In this document: piece after piece, positions 18,816 through 29,050 of the stretch
How positions within the stretch are numbered: position 1 is the stretch's first letter
Layout: every line of letters begins with the position of its first letter
Origin: Novosphingobium sp. 18050
GTDB lineage: Bacteria > Pseudomonadota > Alphaproteobacteria > Sphingomonadales > Sphingomonadaceae
DNA: 64,000 bases
Assembly (NCBI RefSeq): GCF_902706195.1
Contig: NZ_CACSJO010000011.1
Coordinates: forward strand, 91,138 to 155,137
Direction: 5' to 3'
Program-made: the position numbers and the translations under genes
The notes under the pieces: model-generated
What the model was told of the DNA's origin: nothing
Seen by the model: only the letters and a program-made list of their open reading frames with translations
Databases searched by the model: none

Positions 18816-20433
18816 TCAAGCGGCAGATTTCATCGTCATCGGCTCGGGCATCATGGGGTCGCTCGTGGCGCGCCGGTTGGCGGAATCGGGCGCTTCCGTG
18901 CTTATTCTCGAAGCCGGACCACGCGTTACGCGCGGCGAACTGGTCGCCCGGTTTCGCAATTCCCCGCGCCGCAGTGACTGGATGTCTCCTTATCCGCCAT
19001 CGCCCTGGGCGCCGCATCCAGTCTATAAGCCGCAGGATAATGGCTATCTGGTCCAGGCCGGGCCCTATCCCTATCCAGCCGAATATATCCGGCAGGTCGG
19101 CGGCACGACATGGCATTGGGCGGCGCATGCCTGGCGCAACGTACCCAATGATTTCCGCATCAAGAGCCTCTATGATGTCGGCATAGACTGGCCCTTCTCC
19201 TACGACGAACTCGAGCCGTTCTATCAGCAGGCCGAAGAGCTGATGGGGGTGTCGGGCGCACCCAATACGGGCTCTCCGCGCGCGAAGCCTTTTCCCATGG
19301 AGCCCGTGGCCGAGCCTTTCGCCATGCGCCGCATCCGCGAACGACTGGCGGGCAGTTTCGACGTCGTCAGCAACACGACGGCGCGCAACAGCCGCAGCTA
19401 TGACGGGCGGCCGCCCTGTTGCGGCAATAACAGCTGTCAGCCGATCTGCCCGATCGATGCGCAATATCATGGCGGGATCGCAGCAGCTTCGGCAGAAGCG
19501 GCAGGCGCAAAACTGCTGCCGGACGCCAATGTCTTTCGGCTGGAGCATGATACCGCAGGTCGCATCGTCGCGGCGCATTATTTTGATCCTGACAAGGGCG
19601 CGCATCGGGTTACCGGCGGCACCTTCATCGTCGCCGCCAATGGCATTGAAAGCCCCCGGTTGATGCTGCTGTCCGCCAGCGACAAATATCCTGCCGGCCT
19701 GGCCAACAGCAGCGACATGATGGGGCGAAACCTGATGGATCACCCCAGCACATCGCTGACTTTCGACGCAGAAGATGCGCTGTGGCTCGGGCGCGGGCCG
19801 CAAAGCCCCAGTTCGATCAACACCATGCGAGACGGCACCTTCCGCCCGGACCACGCGCCCTACCGGCTGGATTTCACCAATATCTCGCGGGTGGACAACG
19901 CCACGCGGGCGCTGATCAGCGCGGGCATATATGGCCCGGAATTCGAGAAACGCCTGCGTCAGACCGCCGCCCACGAGATGAACGTAAAGACCGTGCTCGA
20001 GGTACTGCCCCATCCCGATCGGCGGGTCACCCTGTCCGACCAGAAGGATGCAATGGGGCTTCGCAAGCCACAGGTCCATTACGCGATCGATGATTACACC
20101 CGTCGCGGAAGTGCGAGCGGCAAGCGCGATTTTCAGCGCATCGCCGATCTGATGGGGGGCACTAACTTGCGCTTCAGCAAGGACGGGGACTATGCCAACA
20201 ACCAGCATATCTGCGGCACGATGAGCATGGGTAACGATCCCCGAACATCGGTGTGCGATGGATATGGCCGGGCGCATGATCATGAGAATCTGTTCTTCGC
20301 CAGCACCGGCGTCCTGCCGACCTCCGGCACGTGCAATTCGACCGAAAACGGCGTCGCGGTAGCACTGCGCAGCGTCCATCACATCCTTGGGGCGGTTGCG
20401 CCAGTCGCTGCCCGGAATGCGGTGTCGCTATGA
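18808..20433 (+). CDS. GMC-family catalytic subunit of FAD-dependent sugar/polyol dehydrogenase
   Basis: 541 residues. The FAD-binding Rossmann motif VIGSGIMGSLVARRLAESG and the distal ILEAGPR are at the N-terminus. PCCGNNSCQPICP near residue 210 matches the Cys-rich stretch that binds a 3Fe-4S cluster in the heterotrimeric glucose/fructose/sorbitol dehydrogenases. The C-terminal GMC motifs are NNQHICGTMSMG and STGVLPTSGTCNSTENG. It has no own signal peptide, as usual for this class. It oxidises a sugar or polyol in the periplasm and passes electrons to the cytochrome subunit encoded next. The substrate is not predictable. Confidence 0.92.
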   Translation: MADQAADFIVIGSGIMGSLVARRLAESGASVLILEAGPRVTRGELVARFRNSPRRSDWMSPYPPSPWAPHPVYKPQDNGYLVQAGPYPYPAEYIRQVGGTTWHWAAHAWRNVPNDFRIKSLYDVGIDWPFSYDELEPFYQQAEELMGVSGAPNTGSPRAKPFPMEPVAEPFAMRRIRERLAGSFDVVSNTTARNSRSYDGRPPCCGNNSCQPICPIDAQYHGGIAAASAEAAGAKLLPDANVFRLEHDTAGRIVAAHYFDPDKGAHRVTGGTFIVAANGIESPRLMLLSASDKYPAGLANSSDMMGRNLMDHPSTSLTFDAEDALWLGRGPQSPSSINTMRDGTFRPDHAPYRLDFTNISRVDNATRALISAGIYGPEFEKRLRQTAAHEMNVKTVLEVLPHPDRRVTLSDQKDAMGLRKPQVHYAIDDYTRRGSASGKRDFQRIADLMGGTNLRFSKDGDYANNQHICGTMSMGNDPRTSVCDGYGRAHDHENLFFASTGVLPTSGTCNSTENGVAVALRSVHHILGAVAPVAARNAVSL

Positions 20434-21854
20434 AAAGGTCAGGTTATCCGAAGATGCGTATCCAGGCTCTTTTGATCCTGGTCGCCTTGCTGGCCCCTCC
20501 CCTCTCACCGGCGCGGGCAGCGGACGATGCAGAGGTGAAACGGGGAGGCTATCTGGCCATCGCGAGCGATTGCACAGCCTGCCACACGGCACCCGGTGGG
20601 CAGCCGATGGCCGGCGGCCTGCGGATGGCGAGTCCGCTCGGAACGATCGTCTCCACCAACATCAGCCCGTCCCAGGAGCATGGCATCGGACGATATAGCT
20701 TTGCCCAGTTCGATCGCGCCGTGCGGCACGGCATTCGCGGCGATGGGGCCCGTCTTTACCCGGCCATGCCCTATACCGCTTATGCCAAGCTGACCGATCA
20801 GGACATGCTTGCGCTTTACGCCTATTTCATGACGGCGGTGAGGCCCGTGGAAACGTCGCCGGAACATACCCGCCTGCCGTTTCCCTTCAACATGCGGCTG
20901 TCGATGGCGGGATGGAACATACTGTTTCTGGACAGCGGCACCTTCGTATCCGACCCGAAGCACACCAGCGAATGGAACCGCGGCGCTTATCTGGTTCAGG
21001 GCGCCGCCCATTGCGGCAGCTGCCACACGCCCCGCGGCTTCCTGATGCAGGAGAAGTCCGGTCAGCCAATGGCGGGATCGGCGCTCGGCGGTTGGTTTGC
21101 GCCCAACATCACATCGGACGCCATCAGCGGCATAGGCGGCTGGAGCGTCGAGGAACTCACCACCTATCTGCGCACCGGACATGCCCCCGGCAAGGCCCAG
21201 GCTGCAGGCCCCATGGCGGAGGCCATCGACGCAAGTCTGCGCCATATGAACGAGGCGGACCTGCGAGCGATAGCAGTCTATCTCAAATCGGTGGCGCCGG
21301 TGCGTAACAGTGCCGACAGCCGCCCGGCTTTCGCGTGGGGAACCGCCGGCGACGATCTACCCTCGATCCGCGGGGTCGGCCTGCCTGGAAATCTCGACGA
21401 AATGACCGGCCCGCAACTGTATGACGCGCATTGCGCATCCTGCCATCAGTCCCAAGGCCAAGGCAGCTTCGACGGCGCTTTGCCCTCGCTGTTCCACAAC
21501 GCGGCCCTGGGGCGTTCACGCGCCGACAATCTGGTGATGGTCATATTGAACGGCCTGCGTCGGCACCCCGATGTGAATATGCCCGCCTTCGGCCACGCGC
21601 TTTCCGACATACAATTGGCAACTCTCTCCAATTATCTGACTTCGAAATGGGGTAATCCGCAAACGCAGATCACCGCCAAGGAAATCGGGACCCTGCGGGC
21701 GGGCGGGGCACCCAGCCCACTGCTGCTTCTGGCGCGCGGCGGCATGCTGCTGATCGCCATCCTGCTCATCGTCGCACTCGTCTGGTGGCAATATCGCCGC
21801 CTATCGAAGCGACAGCCTCAGGCCATCGACCCCGCCCATACGCCCGGAGAATAG
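20430..21854 (+). CDS. Triheme cytochrome c subunit of the dehydrogenase
   Basis: 474 residues with a signal peptide (LLILVALLAPPLSPARA). Three c-type haem sites are visible: CTACH near residue 50, CGSCH near residue 200 and CASCH near residue 340. One C-terminal transmembrane helix (LLLLARGGMLLIAILLIVAL) anchors it to the inner membrane. This is the electron-transfer subunit that links sugar oxidation to the ubiquinone pool. ATG 20430 overlaps the GMC stop codon as ATGA, supporting coupling. An alternative ATG lies eight codons further in. Confidence 0.92.
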   Translation: MKRSGYPKMRIQALLILVALLAPPLSPARAADDAEVKRGGYLAIASDCTACHTAPGGQPMAGGLRMASPLGTIVSTNISPSQEHGIGRYSFAQFDRAVRHGIRGDGARLYPAMPYTAYAKLTDQDMLALYAYFMTAVRPVETSPEHTRLPFPFNMRLSMAGWNILFLDSGTFVSDPKHTSEWNRGAYLVQGAAHCGSCHTPRGFLMQEKSGQPMAGSALGGWFAPNITSDAISGIGGWSVEELTTYLRTGHAPGKAQAAGPMAEAIDASLRHMNEADLRAIAVYLKSVAPVRNSADSRPAFAWGTAGDDLPSIRGVGLPGNLDEMTGPQLYDAHCASCHQSQGQGSFDGALPSLFHNAALGRSRADNLVMVILNGLRRHPDVNMPAFGHALSDIQLATLSNYLTSKWGNPQTQITAKEIGTLRAGGAPSPLLLLARGGMLLIAILLIVALVWWQYRRLSKRQPQAIDPAHTPGE

Positions 21855-21957
21855 GCATGGCGAACGGCCCGACTCGCTTTGCACTAGCGGCCCAGCACAG
21901 CCATCGAGCGGCGGCATCGCCGGGTCCGTCGCCACCGGCATGCACGGCTCCGGCACC

Positions 21958-23292
21958 ATGATGACGAAAGTCTTGTCTGCCCGCATTTTCTACCCGGCGG
22001 TCGCCTGTCTATTGACCGCCTGCCTGTTCGCGAAACCATTACCAGCGGCAAGCCACAGTCCATTCGCATCGCAAGAGGCAGATGACACTGTCGCACCTGC
22101 TTTCCCCGAAATTGATTCGCAGCGAGAACGTCCGGCGGCGACGGTCGATCCGTTCTTCAATTTCGTAACGGAATCAGCCTGGAATCCAATCGGGGGGCGC
22201 AAGGAAGGCACCGCCTACAACCAGCAGGTCGACTTCGGCGCCAACGTCGATCTGGACACGCTGCTCGGGGTTCCCGACACGAAGTTCCACCTACGACTTT
22301 CAGACCGCGTCGGGCAAAGCCTCTCGCTCAATGCAATCGGCAGCGATTTCAGCGCACAGGAAATCTACGGTGCCGGCCAGACGTTCCGCCTCTCGATCAT
22401 GAATGTGTCGCATGCCTTCGCTGGCGCGCCCATCGTCGCAAAAATCGGCTGGTCGCCATTGGGTTCGGATTTCCAGACCAGCGACGGGTGCGGGTTTCAG
22501 ATCAATTTCTTCTGCGGCCATGCCAATGTGCTGACAAAGAATAGTGGCGCACATAATTTTCCAACGGGCGACTGGAACGTCTAGGTGAAGGGTCAGTTAC
22601 GGCCGAACCTGACGCTCGCCACGGGCCTGTACCGGATCAATCCTGAAGCCAGTGAGACGGGCCATGGCTTTGACCTGTCGTTCAAGGGGACCGGCTTCAT
22701 CAGACCCTTGGAACTTGTCTGGCGCTCGCCGACCAAGCAGTCGGGACGCACCGAAATCAAGCTGGGCGGCTACTACAACACTTCGCAAACGCCAGACGTC
22801 TTTACCGACGTAAATGGAAAGCCGGCAGGCATTACCCGCGACCCGTTTGAAGAACGCGACGGCCGCTGGGGCGGGTACCTCCAGGCCAAGTCGATGATTT
22901 ATCGTGAAGCAGATAACCCTTCCTGCGGAATTGTCATATTCGGAATAATTGTCGTGGGTGATCCGCACACAGCGAAATATGGTCACTCTTTCGCACTTGG
23001 CGCCAGATATCAGGGCACATTTCCAGGCCGAGACAAGGATTCCATTTCATTTATAATTGGCAGGGCTGACATTAACGGTCGCCTGACCGCCTATCAGCGC
23101 GACCTCAATGTCATGGCGATACCTAAGATCGCGCCCCAGACAGCGGAAACACTTGCCGAAATCAGCTACAATACTCAGCTAACCGAGACATTCGCGGTTC
23201 GCCCCAATATTCAATATTTTTCCAGGCCAGGCGGAAGAGGAGACATTCCGGCGGCATTGGTTTTCGGCTTTACCACAAGACTGTCTCTTTGA
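21958..23292 (+). pseudogene. OprB-type carbohydrate porin interrupted by an in-frame TAG
   Basis: A paralogue of the porin directly downstream, starting with a hydrophobic export signal (VLSARIFYPAVACLLTACLF). It is intact up to FPTGDWNV, then TAG at 22582-22584, then continues in the same frame (VKGQLRPNLTLATGLYRINP) to a normal C-terminus near RLSL. Aligned with its neighbour (QWGARAKVYV), the stop replaces one residue in a strand; a CAG-to-TAG change would be enough. No other damage is visible, so the mutation may be recent. It follows the dehydrogenase genes and probably once served uptake of their substrate. Confidence 0.8.
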
Positions 23293-23409
23293 CATACCAC
23301 AAATCCAAATAAACGCATCAAGACGTGATGTAACCGGAACATCAATTTCATGATGAACAACGAATTTTCAGAGGCACTGTCGCTGAAGTTCAGTTCAAGG
23401 AATTGATTT

Positions 23410-24717
23410 ATGAGAGAATTGCTAAAATATATATGGCTTCTCTCGGCGACCTTGTTGCTATGGCCGGTGCTGGCTCATGCCGACGACCAGCCCAAGCCAG
23501 TGGACCAGAGACTGACGCAGGACTGGGGCGGGCTTAGGACGTCGTTGGAAGACAAGGGCGTGAAGGTAATGGCCCAATATCAGTCAGAGACCGCAGGCAA
23601 TCCGGTGGGCGGCGAAAAACAGGCGGTGCGTTATACGCAGCAGATCGTCCTGTTCCTGACCGCCGATCTTGACCGATTGATAGGCGTAAAGGGGGGCTCA
23701 TTCCGGTTCGCGATTGAAGATCGCAAGGGGAAAAGCCCGAGCAACGACGCTGTTGGAAATTATTTCTCCGTTGAGCAGCTTTACGGGGCAGGAATGAATT
23801 TCCGTTTGTCGGAAATGAGTTACCAGCAGGATTTCAACGATGGGCGCGGGGAATTACAGGCCGGCTGGTTTCCGCTGGGCAATAATTTCGCGTTGAATCC
23901 CTATGGATGCTATTTCCAGAATAACGGGATTTGCGACAAGCCGATCGGAATTACTCAGGTCAGCCAAGGCGCGCATAATTTCCCGGTTGCGCAATGGGGC
24001 GCGCGCGCAAAAGTCTACGTCGCCAAGGACATATATGTCACCGGGGGCGTGTTTCAGGTTAACCCGCACCTTTCCGATCCGGACCATGGCTTCAATCTAA
24101 GTTTCAGCAGCACAGGCGTGATCATGCCGTATGAAATCGCATGGACCCCAAAATTAGGCCGGGACGAACTGCCCGGTGAATATAAGGTCGGCGGGTTCTA
24201 CAACACCGCGCCCGTTTCCGATCTGCGGCTCGACATCAACAGACAACCGGTCGCGGTGACTGGACAACCGTTCCTCCAGCACAGCCCCGTCTCGAGCTAT
24301 TACGTCATGGCGAACCAGATGCTGTTCCGCGAAAGCCCCGGTTCAAAGCGTGGCCTCGCCGTCTTTGCCACATACGTATGGGGCGATCCGAAAGTGTCGC
24401 AACTGGCAAAGGCGTGGGAGTTCGGCGCCGTGTATCAGAGAGGACCGTTCCACCGCGACGAGGATTATATCGGTGTTGTAATTGCGTCAGGGAGTTTCAG
24501 CCGGCGGTTGCGGCAATATGAGATGGAGCTCGCCACCGTGATGCCTAATGCACCGGGCGTGCAAACATCTGAGAAAATTGTAGAGATCGACTATAACTTC
24601 CAAGCGGCGCCGTGGCTGGCGCTGCGTCCCGGCGCGCAATACATCGTCCGCCCCTTCGGCACCGGGGACATTCCCGACGCGGTGATTCTGGGCCTGGACG
24701 TGACCGTCAATTTTTAA
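23410..24717 (+). CDS. OprB-family carbohydrate-selective porin
   Basis: 435 residues with a signal peptide (MRELLKYIWLLSATLLLWPV, cleavage after AHA). The mature start DQRLTQDWGGLRTSLEDKGV is the characteristic OprB opening. The protein ends in VTVNF, the terminal Phe expected of outer-membrane beta-barrels recognised by BAM. It forms a diffusion channel for sugars. It is the intact second copy of a tandem pair and sits next to the periplasmic dehydrogenase operon, which suggests supply of that enzyme's substrate. Confidence 0.92.
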   Translation: MRELLKYIWLLSATLLLWPVLAHADDQPKPVDQRLTQDWGGLRTSLEDKGVKVMAQYQSETAGNPVGGEKQAVRYTQQIVLFLTADLDRLIGVKGGSFRFAIEDRKGKSPSNDAVGNYFSVEQLYGAGMNFRLSEMSYQQDFNDGRGELQAGWFPLGNNFALNPYGCYFQNNGICDKPIGITQVSQGAHNFPVAQWGARAKVYVAKDIYVTGGVFQVNPHLSDPDHGFNLSFSSTGVIMPYEIAWTPKLGRDELPGEYKVGGFYNTAPVSDLRLDINRQPVAVTGQPFLQHSPVSSYYVMANQMLFRESPGSKRGLAVFATYVWGDPKVSQLAKAWEFGAVYQRGPFHRDEDYIGVVIASGSFSRRLRQYEMELATVMPNAPGVQTSEKIVEIDYNFQAAPWLALRPGAQYIVRPFGTGDIPDAVILGLDVTVNF

Positions 24718-24834
24718 CCGCCCGGAACCCCAGCGGCCTGAGGTGGTGGCGCCTTGTCGGACAGTCCGGCGGCGAAGTGAAGCCAATCCCGGATGTGATT
24801 ATGCCGCCAATTCTAGAGCGTTGATCCACCCGTA

Positions 24835-24990
24835 GGCATCTGCAGGGGGGGGCGCCCTTCTAGCCCAAAGCGGGGTCGCCGGGTTTTATAAGTGGCCATC
24901 CACCGGCTCAGGCCAGCGCGCAACCCCCATCCCGTCTCGAAGGCATGCAGATAGACACGCTCATATTTGAGTGAGCGCCACAGACGCTCG
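24835..24990 (-). mobile_element. IS3-family transposase C-terminal fragment
   Basis: Minus strand reads ERLWRSLKYERVYLHAFETG, then LRAGLSRWMATYKTRRPRFG and LEGRPP. This is the final block of IS3-family OrfB proteins (third catalytic Glu onward). No N-terminal part or terminal repeats are seen. The remaining bases to 25238 hold nothing recognisable. Confidence 0.75.
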
Positions 24991-25238
24991 GGGTGTGGCT
25001 ACGACGGGGACCACATTCGAGCCTAACCGCCAAGGCACCGGATCAAGCTGTATTTGGACAGCCTGCCGGTGATGATGGCAGCATGAATTTGTCAACCGAT
25101 CCGGGGTGTCATTTCAGTCGAGCTATGCCCTCCCTGCATGGCGCCCCGGATTAGCAGATCGTTCAAATCGAGACAGAGGTGCATTTCCTTGAACGATTTT
25201 TAAGCATAATATGCTTTTACCGAATAATTCCCATTAGT

Positions 25239-26570
25239 TCACTTCGACATCGCCGAAATCACAGAGATGGAAAGCGCCGAAACGCCGACCTTAACCGCCT
25301 TCATAGCGTCCGGTGCGAAGAAAGGGGAGTGGTTGCTGGGCACCGGCTCGCCGCGCCGCTTATAATCTTCGATCAGGGCGGCGTCGAAGCCGCCGATCAT
25401 CATGTAAACCGAAGGGATACCGGCTTCGACGAAAGCGGAGTAATCTTCGCTACCCGAGGATCCTGGCGCGCTGAGGGGAATGACGACCACTTCGTCTCCG
25501 CCTGCACGCCGAAGCGCGTCGGCGGTCTTGGCGGTTAGCGCCGTGTCGTTGAGAACGGACGCTGCCCCTACGAGATGGCGAATTTCCGGTGAAGGAGCCT
25601 TCAAGGCTGCGGCAGATGCGTCAGCGGTGCGCTTCACACCGTCGAGCAGAAGTTCGCGCACCTTGGGGCTGAACGAGCGCATGCTCAACTGGAGCCGGGC
25701 CTCGTCGGGAATGATATTGCCTACCGAACCGGCCTGAAACACGCCAACCGTTACAACACCGAACTCTGCAGGATCCTTTTCGCGGCTGATCACGGTTTGG
25801 ACGTCGGTGACGAAGCGCGACGCCTCGATAATCGGATCGATCGTGGTTTGCGGCATTGAGCCATGCCCTCCCCGACCCTTGAAAATGATTTCGAGGCCGT
25901 CGACGGCGGACGTAGCAGCGCCCTCCTTAATCGTTATGGTTCCCGTGGGCGAAGTCGAGACGTGTGCCGCAAAGCCATAGTCCGGCTTAGGAAAGCGGCT
26001 GAGGAATCCGTCCTTGATCATGGCATCGGCGCCGGAGACCAATTCTTCGGCAGGCTGCCCAACAAACATCAAGGTTCCGTGCCACTGGTCCTTCACTTTC
26101 AGCAGCGCCTCGGCAGTGCCGATCCACCATGTCATGTGAACATCGTGCCCACATGCGTGAGTGACGAACGTCGGCTTGCCATTGTATTCGGTCTTGACGC
26201 GGCTGGCATAAGGCAAGCCGGTCTTTTCCTCCATCGGGAGGCCGTCCAGGTCGGTCCGGACCATCACCGTGGGGCCATCCCCATTGCGGTAGATTGCGAC
26301 TACGCCGGTGCCGCCCACCTTCTCGGTGACTTCAAACCCCAGCTTGCGCATCCTGTTCGCCAACAATGCAGCCGTACGCAGTTCTTTGAAACCTAGCTCG
26401 GGATGTTCATGAAGATCCTTGTACAGGGCGTCGAGTGCAGGTGTCATTCGATCGACCTGGGCGTCGATGGCAATCCGAGTGGCCGCAGGATCAAACGGCC
26501 GCGCGGAGACCGATGCCGGGACGAGACAAACCCCAACCAACAAGGCACGGGCGAACGCTTTCAAGATCAT
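25239..26570 (-). CDS. Exported M20 amidohydrolase/peptidase
   Basis: 443 residues, M20D type (hippurate hydrolase, IAA-amino acid hydrolase and relatives). A signal peptide (LLVGVCLVPASVSA) precedes the catalytic domain. Motifs: HEHPELGFKE, MVRTDLDGLPMEE, the metal site THACGHDVHMTWW, the Glu pair in GQPAEELVSG, the dimerisation-domain His in GRGGHGSMPQ and the final SSGSEDYSAF. It removes the acyl or aryl group from N-acyl amino acids. It is the last gene of a leftward set with a TonB receptor, another amidohydrolase, CtlX and ornithine cyclodeaminase. It may release the amino acid that those enzymes consume. Confidence 0.9.
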   Translation of the reverse strand: MILKAFARALLVGVCLVPASVSARPFDPAATRIAIDAQVDRMTPALDALYKDLHEHPELGFKELRTAALLANRMRKLGFEVTEKVGGTGVVAIYRNGDGPTVMVRTDLDGLPMEEKTGLPYASRVKTEYNGKPTFVTHACGHDVHMTWWIGTAEALLKVKDQWHGTLMFVGQPAEELVSGADAMIKDGFLSRFPKPDYGFAAHVSTSPTGTITIKEGAATSAVDGLEIIFKGRGGHGSMPQTTIDPIIEASRFVTDVQTVISREKDPAEFGVVTVGVFQAGSVGNIIPDEARLQLSMRSFSPKVRELLLDGVKRTADASAAALKAPSPEIRHLVGAASVLNDTALTAKTADALRRAGGDEVVVIPLSAPGSSGSEDYSAFVEAGIPSVYMMIGGFDAALIEDYKRRGEPVPSNHSPFFAPDAMKAVKVGVSALSISVISAMSK

Positions 26571-26657
26571 GTCAAACTCTCAATGGTAGTCCGCAGACGG
26601 TCCAGGCATTGCCGGAAGAAGTCGGGAGCGGGAAATAAATTTCCCGCTCCCTTAAGC

Positions 26658-29009
26658 TCAGAAACGTTCGGTAGCAGTGATACCGATGGTCCTGGGCCGC
26701 AGCGTCGAGTCCAGAAACAAGCTGCTGGCGCGAGTGGCATGGTAACGACCAGTGACCGGGCTCGCATCGAACAGATTGTTGACGAAGATCGATACGTCGA
26801 CGCCGTCGAAGCGTACGCCCGTCCGGATGTTCACGGATTCGACCGCCGGCAGGGCATAAAGCGCCGCGTCGTAGCTGACCGTAGCTGCCGGGTTGAGTTC
26901 CGGCGTCCGCGGCATCTTGCTGGTGTATTGATAGTCGCCGCGCAGGTAGAGCTCCTTGTTGTCAAAGCCCTTGTACGTGTACTCGCCTGAAACGACGACG
27001 TTCCACTTGGGCGACCCGACCGCATCGTTCTTCGCACCGATGACGGCACCGCTAGGTGCGAGCAGCGGATCGAGGTACTTCGCATCGGTGTAACCGACAG
27101 TGGAGCTCAGCATCAGGCCTTCGATGGGACGAACCTGAGCCGAGAGGTCGAAGCCCTGGCTGCGGGCATCGCCCGCATTCGCGTAGTAGCCAGTGCCGCA
27201 GCTGAGCAGGCGCAGAACCCGCTGGATATTGCTCCAGTCGACCCGGAAGACGCTTCCGGACAGCTGGACCTTGCCACCGGCAAGGCGGGTCTTCAGGCCA
27301 GCTTCGTAGCTCCAGACCGAGTCCGACTTGTAGGAACCGGGAACCTGGTTGAGGCCCAGCGCCGTCAGGTCGGTAGCGCAGCTCGTCGTGTTGACGGGAA
27401 CGTTGACGCCGCCGATGCGGAAGCCCTTGGCTGCGCTGGCGTAGACCATCGTTTCCGGCGTTGCCTGGTATGCGATGCCGAACTTCGGCGTCACGGGCGT
27501 TTCCGTCGTATTTGCCGAGAAGTTGGCATAGGCCGTCGCTGCGCCGGACTGGCTGGCGACAGCGCGGAACTTCGTCTGCGAAACGCGGATGCCAGCCGTT
27601 AGGGTCAGCTTGTCTGTGGGCTTGAAGTCCACCTGCCCGAAACCAGCCAGCTGCTCGTCGACGCCGCTATTACGCAGGATCGCATCATATGGGCTGCTGG
27701 CGTCGGTATTCGGCCCGAACACCTGCGAGATCGTGCGGCCACCGCGGTAGTAGGCAATCATGGCCGCCAAGTCCGGATCATAGTCAGCCTGAAGCGAAGT
27801 CTGCTTCATGTGCGTGTAGAATCCGCCGATCACCCAGTGCAGAGGCGAGTTGGCGTCCCCCGAACTGAGGCGAACTTCCTGCGTGAAGTTCTTCTGCTTG
27901 TTCACTGCATGCGCGACGACACCGAAGCCCGGAACGCCGCGGTAAGGGTAAGGCGTACCGCCAAAGACCGCGCCGATATAACCCGTGTAGTCGTAATCGA
28001 AAACGCTCTTGCGATCGAAGTACGAAGTTTCCGAGTTGAATACGACCGTACCCAGGTCGTATTCGACCGAAAGGCTGGGAAGGACGAAGCGGTCACGACC
28101 GGGGGACGACAGGTTATTGCCGTTGACGAAACGGCGATCGCCACGGTCGCTTTTGCTCTCCCAGAACTGGGTGACGTCGTTGGTATCGATTTTCTGATAA
28201 GATACCGAGGGCGTAATCTTCAGGTCTTCGACGGGCGACCAAGACACTGCAGCGCGCAGGACGTACGAGTCCTGGTTGTTTGCGTTCTTGTCGGTTGCGG
28301 AGGTGCCATCATCCGGAATCCGGTCGATCCAGCCGCCGTCACGGCGATACCAGCCGCTGACACGGAAGCCGAGCTTGCCCTCGATGATCGGGGCGCCAAA
28401 GGCGAAGCCTGCTTCGTAGCTGGGCGCGCCGCCCTGGGTGAAGCCGACTTCCTGGCGACCATAGCCGGAAGACTTCGTCATGCTGGGCGCGGGCGTGATG
28501 AAGCGCACATTGCCACCTTCGGAGCTGGCCCCGAACAGTGTGCCCTGCGGGCCGCGAAGCACTTCGACGCGCTCCAGATCGAACACCTGCGGATAGACGT
28601 TGTTCGCAAGGTTCCCGACGGTGCGGACCTGGATCGGCGTGTCGTTAATGTAGATGCCCGTCGTCGAGGCACCAAAGGTCGAGGCGATGCCGCGAATGTT
28701 GATCTGCGTATTGTTGCCCATCGCGGCCGTCACGCGTGAGAACGTCAGGCCCGGCGTCAGACGGGTGATGTCGGCAATGCTCCTGACCGACTGCGCATCC
28801 ATCTGCTTTTGGGTGTAGGCGCTGATGCTGATCGGCACCTTGTCGAGGCGCTGCTCGGTACGCTGCGCGGTCACGACGATGTCGCCTGAATCGCTGGCTG
28901 CATTTGCAGTCTCGGCCGATTCCTGAGCTTGTGCCGTATTCGCCGTCCAAGGCAGCATCGTTGCGGTGGCGAGCAACAGCACGCGCAACTTATTAGACTT
29001 ATCCCTCAT
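26658..29009 (-). CDS. TonB-dependent outer-membrane receptor
   Basis: About 783 residues. The signal peptide (LRVLLLATATMLPW, cleavage near AQAQ) is followed by a TonB box and plug domain (DIVVTAQRTEQRLDKVPISI, RGIASTFGASTTGIYIND, VEVLRGPQGTLFGASSEGG). The barrel ends PRTIGITATERF with terminal Phe. This is the sphingomonad-type receptor that imports bulky or scarce organic substrates. I chose the ATG at 29009, which has GGGGA upstream; an ATG five codons earlier is also possible. It lies between M20 and YtcJ-like amidohydrolase genes on the same strand, so the ligand is probably the substrate of those hydrolases. Confidence 0.93.
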   Translation of the reverse strand: MRDKSNKLRVLLLATATMLPWTANTAQAQESAETANAASDSGDIVVTAQRTEQRLDKVPISISAYTQKQMDAQSVRSIADITRLTPGLTFSRVTAAMGNNTQINIRGIASTFGASTTGIYINDTPIQVRTVGNLANNVYPQVFDLERVEVLRGPQGTLFGASSEGGNVRFITPAPSMTKSSGYGRQEVGFTQGGAPSYEAGFAFGAPIIEGKLGFRVSGWYRRDGGWIDRIPDDGTSATDKNANNQDSYVLRAAVSWSPVEDLKITPSVSYQKIDTNDVTQFWESKSDRGDRRFVNGNNLSSPGRDRFVLPSLSVEYDLGTVVFNSETSYFDRKSVFDYDYTGYIGAVFGGTPYPYRGVPGFGVVAHAVNKQKNFTQEVRLSSGDANSPLHWVIGGFYTHMKQTSLQADYDPDLAAMIAYYRGGRTISQVFGPNTDASSPYDAILRNSGVDEQLAGFGQVDFKPTDKLTLTAGIRVSQTKFRAVASQSGAATAYANFSANTTETPVTPKFGIAYQATPETMVYASAAKGFRIGGVNVPVNTTSCATDLTALGLNQVPGSYKSDSVWSYEAGLKTRLAGGKVQLSGSVFRVDWSNIQRVLRLLSCGTGYYANAGDARSQGFDLSAQVRPIEGLMLSSTVGYTDAKYLDPLLAPSGAVIGAKNDAVGSPKWNVVVSGEYTYKGFDNKELYLRGDYQYTSKMPRTPELNPAATVSYDAALYALPAVESVNIRTGVRFDGVDVSIFVNNLFDASPVTGRYHATRASSLFLDSTLRPRTIGITATERF

Positions 29010-29050
29010 TTCAATCGTCCCCATTTATAAGTTATTTGCCAGCTACACAG

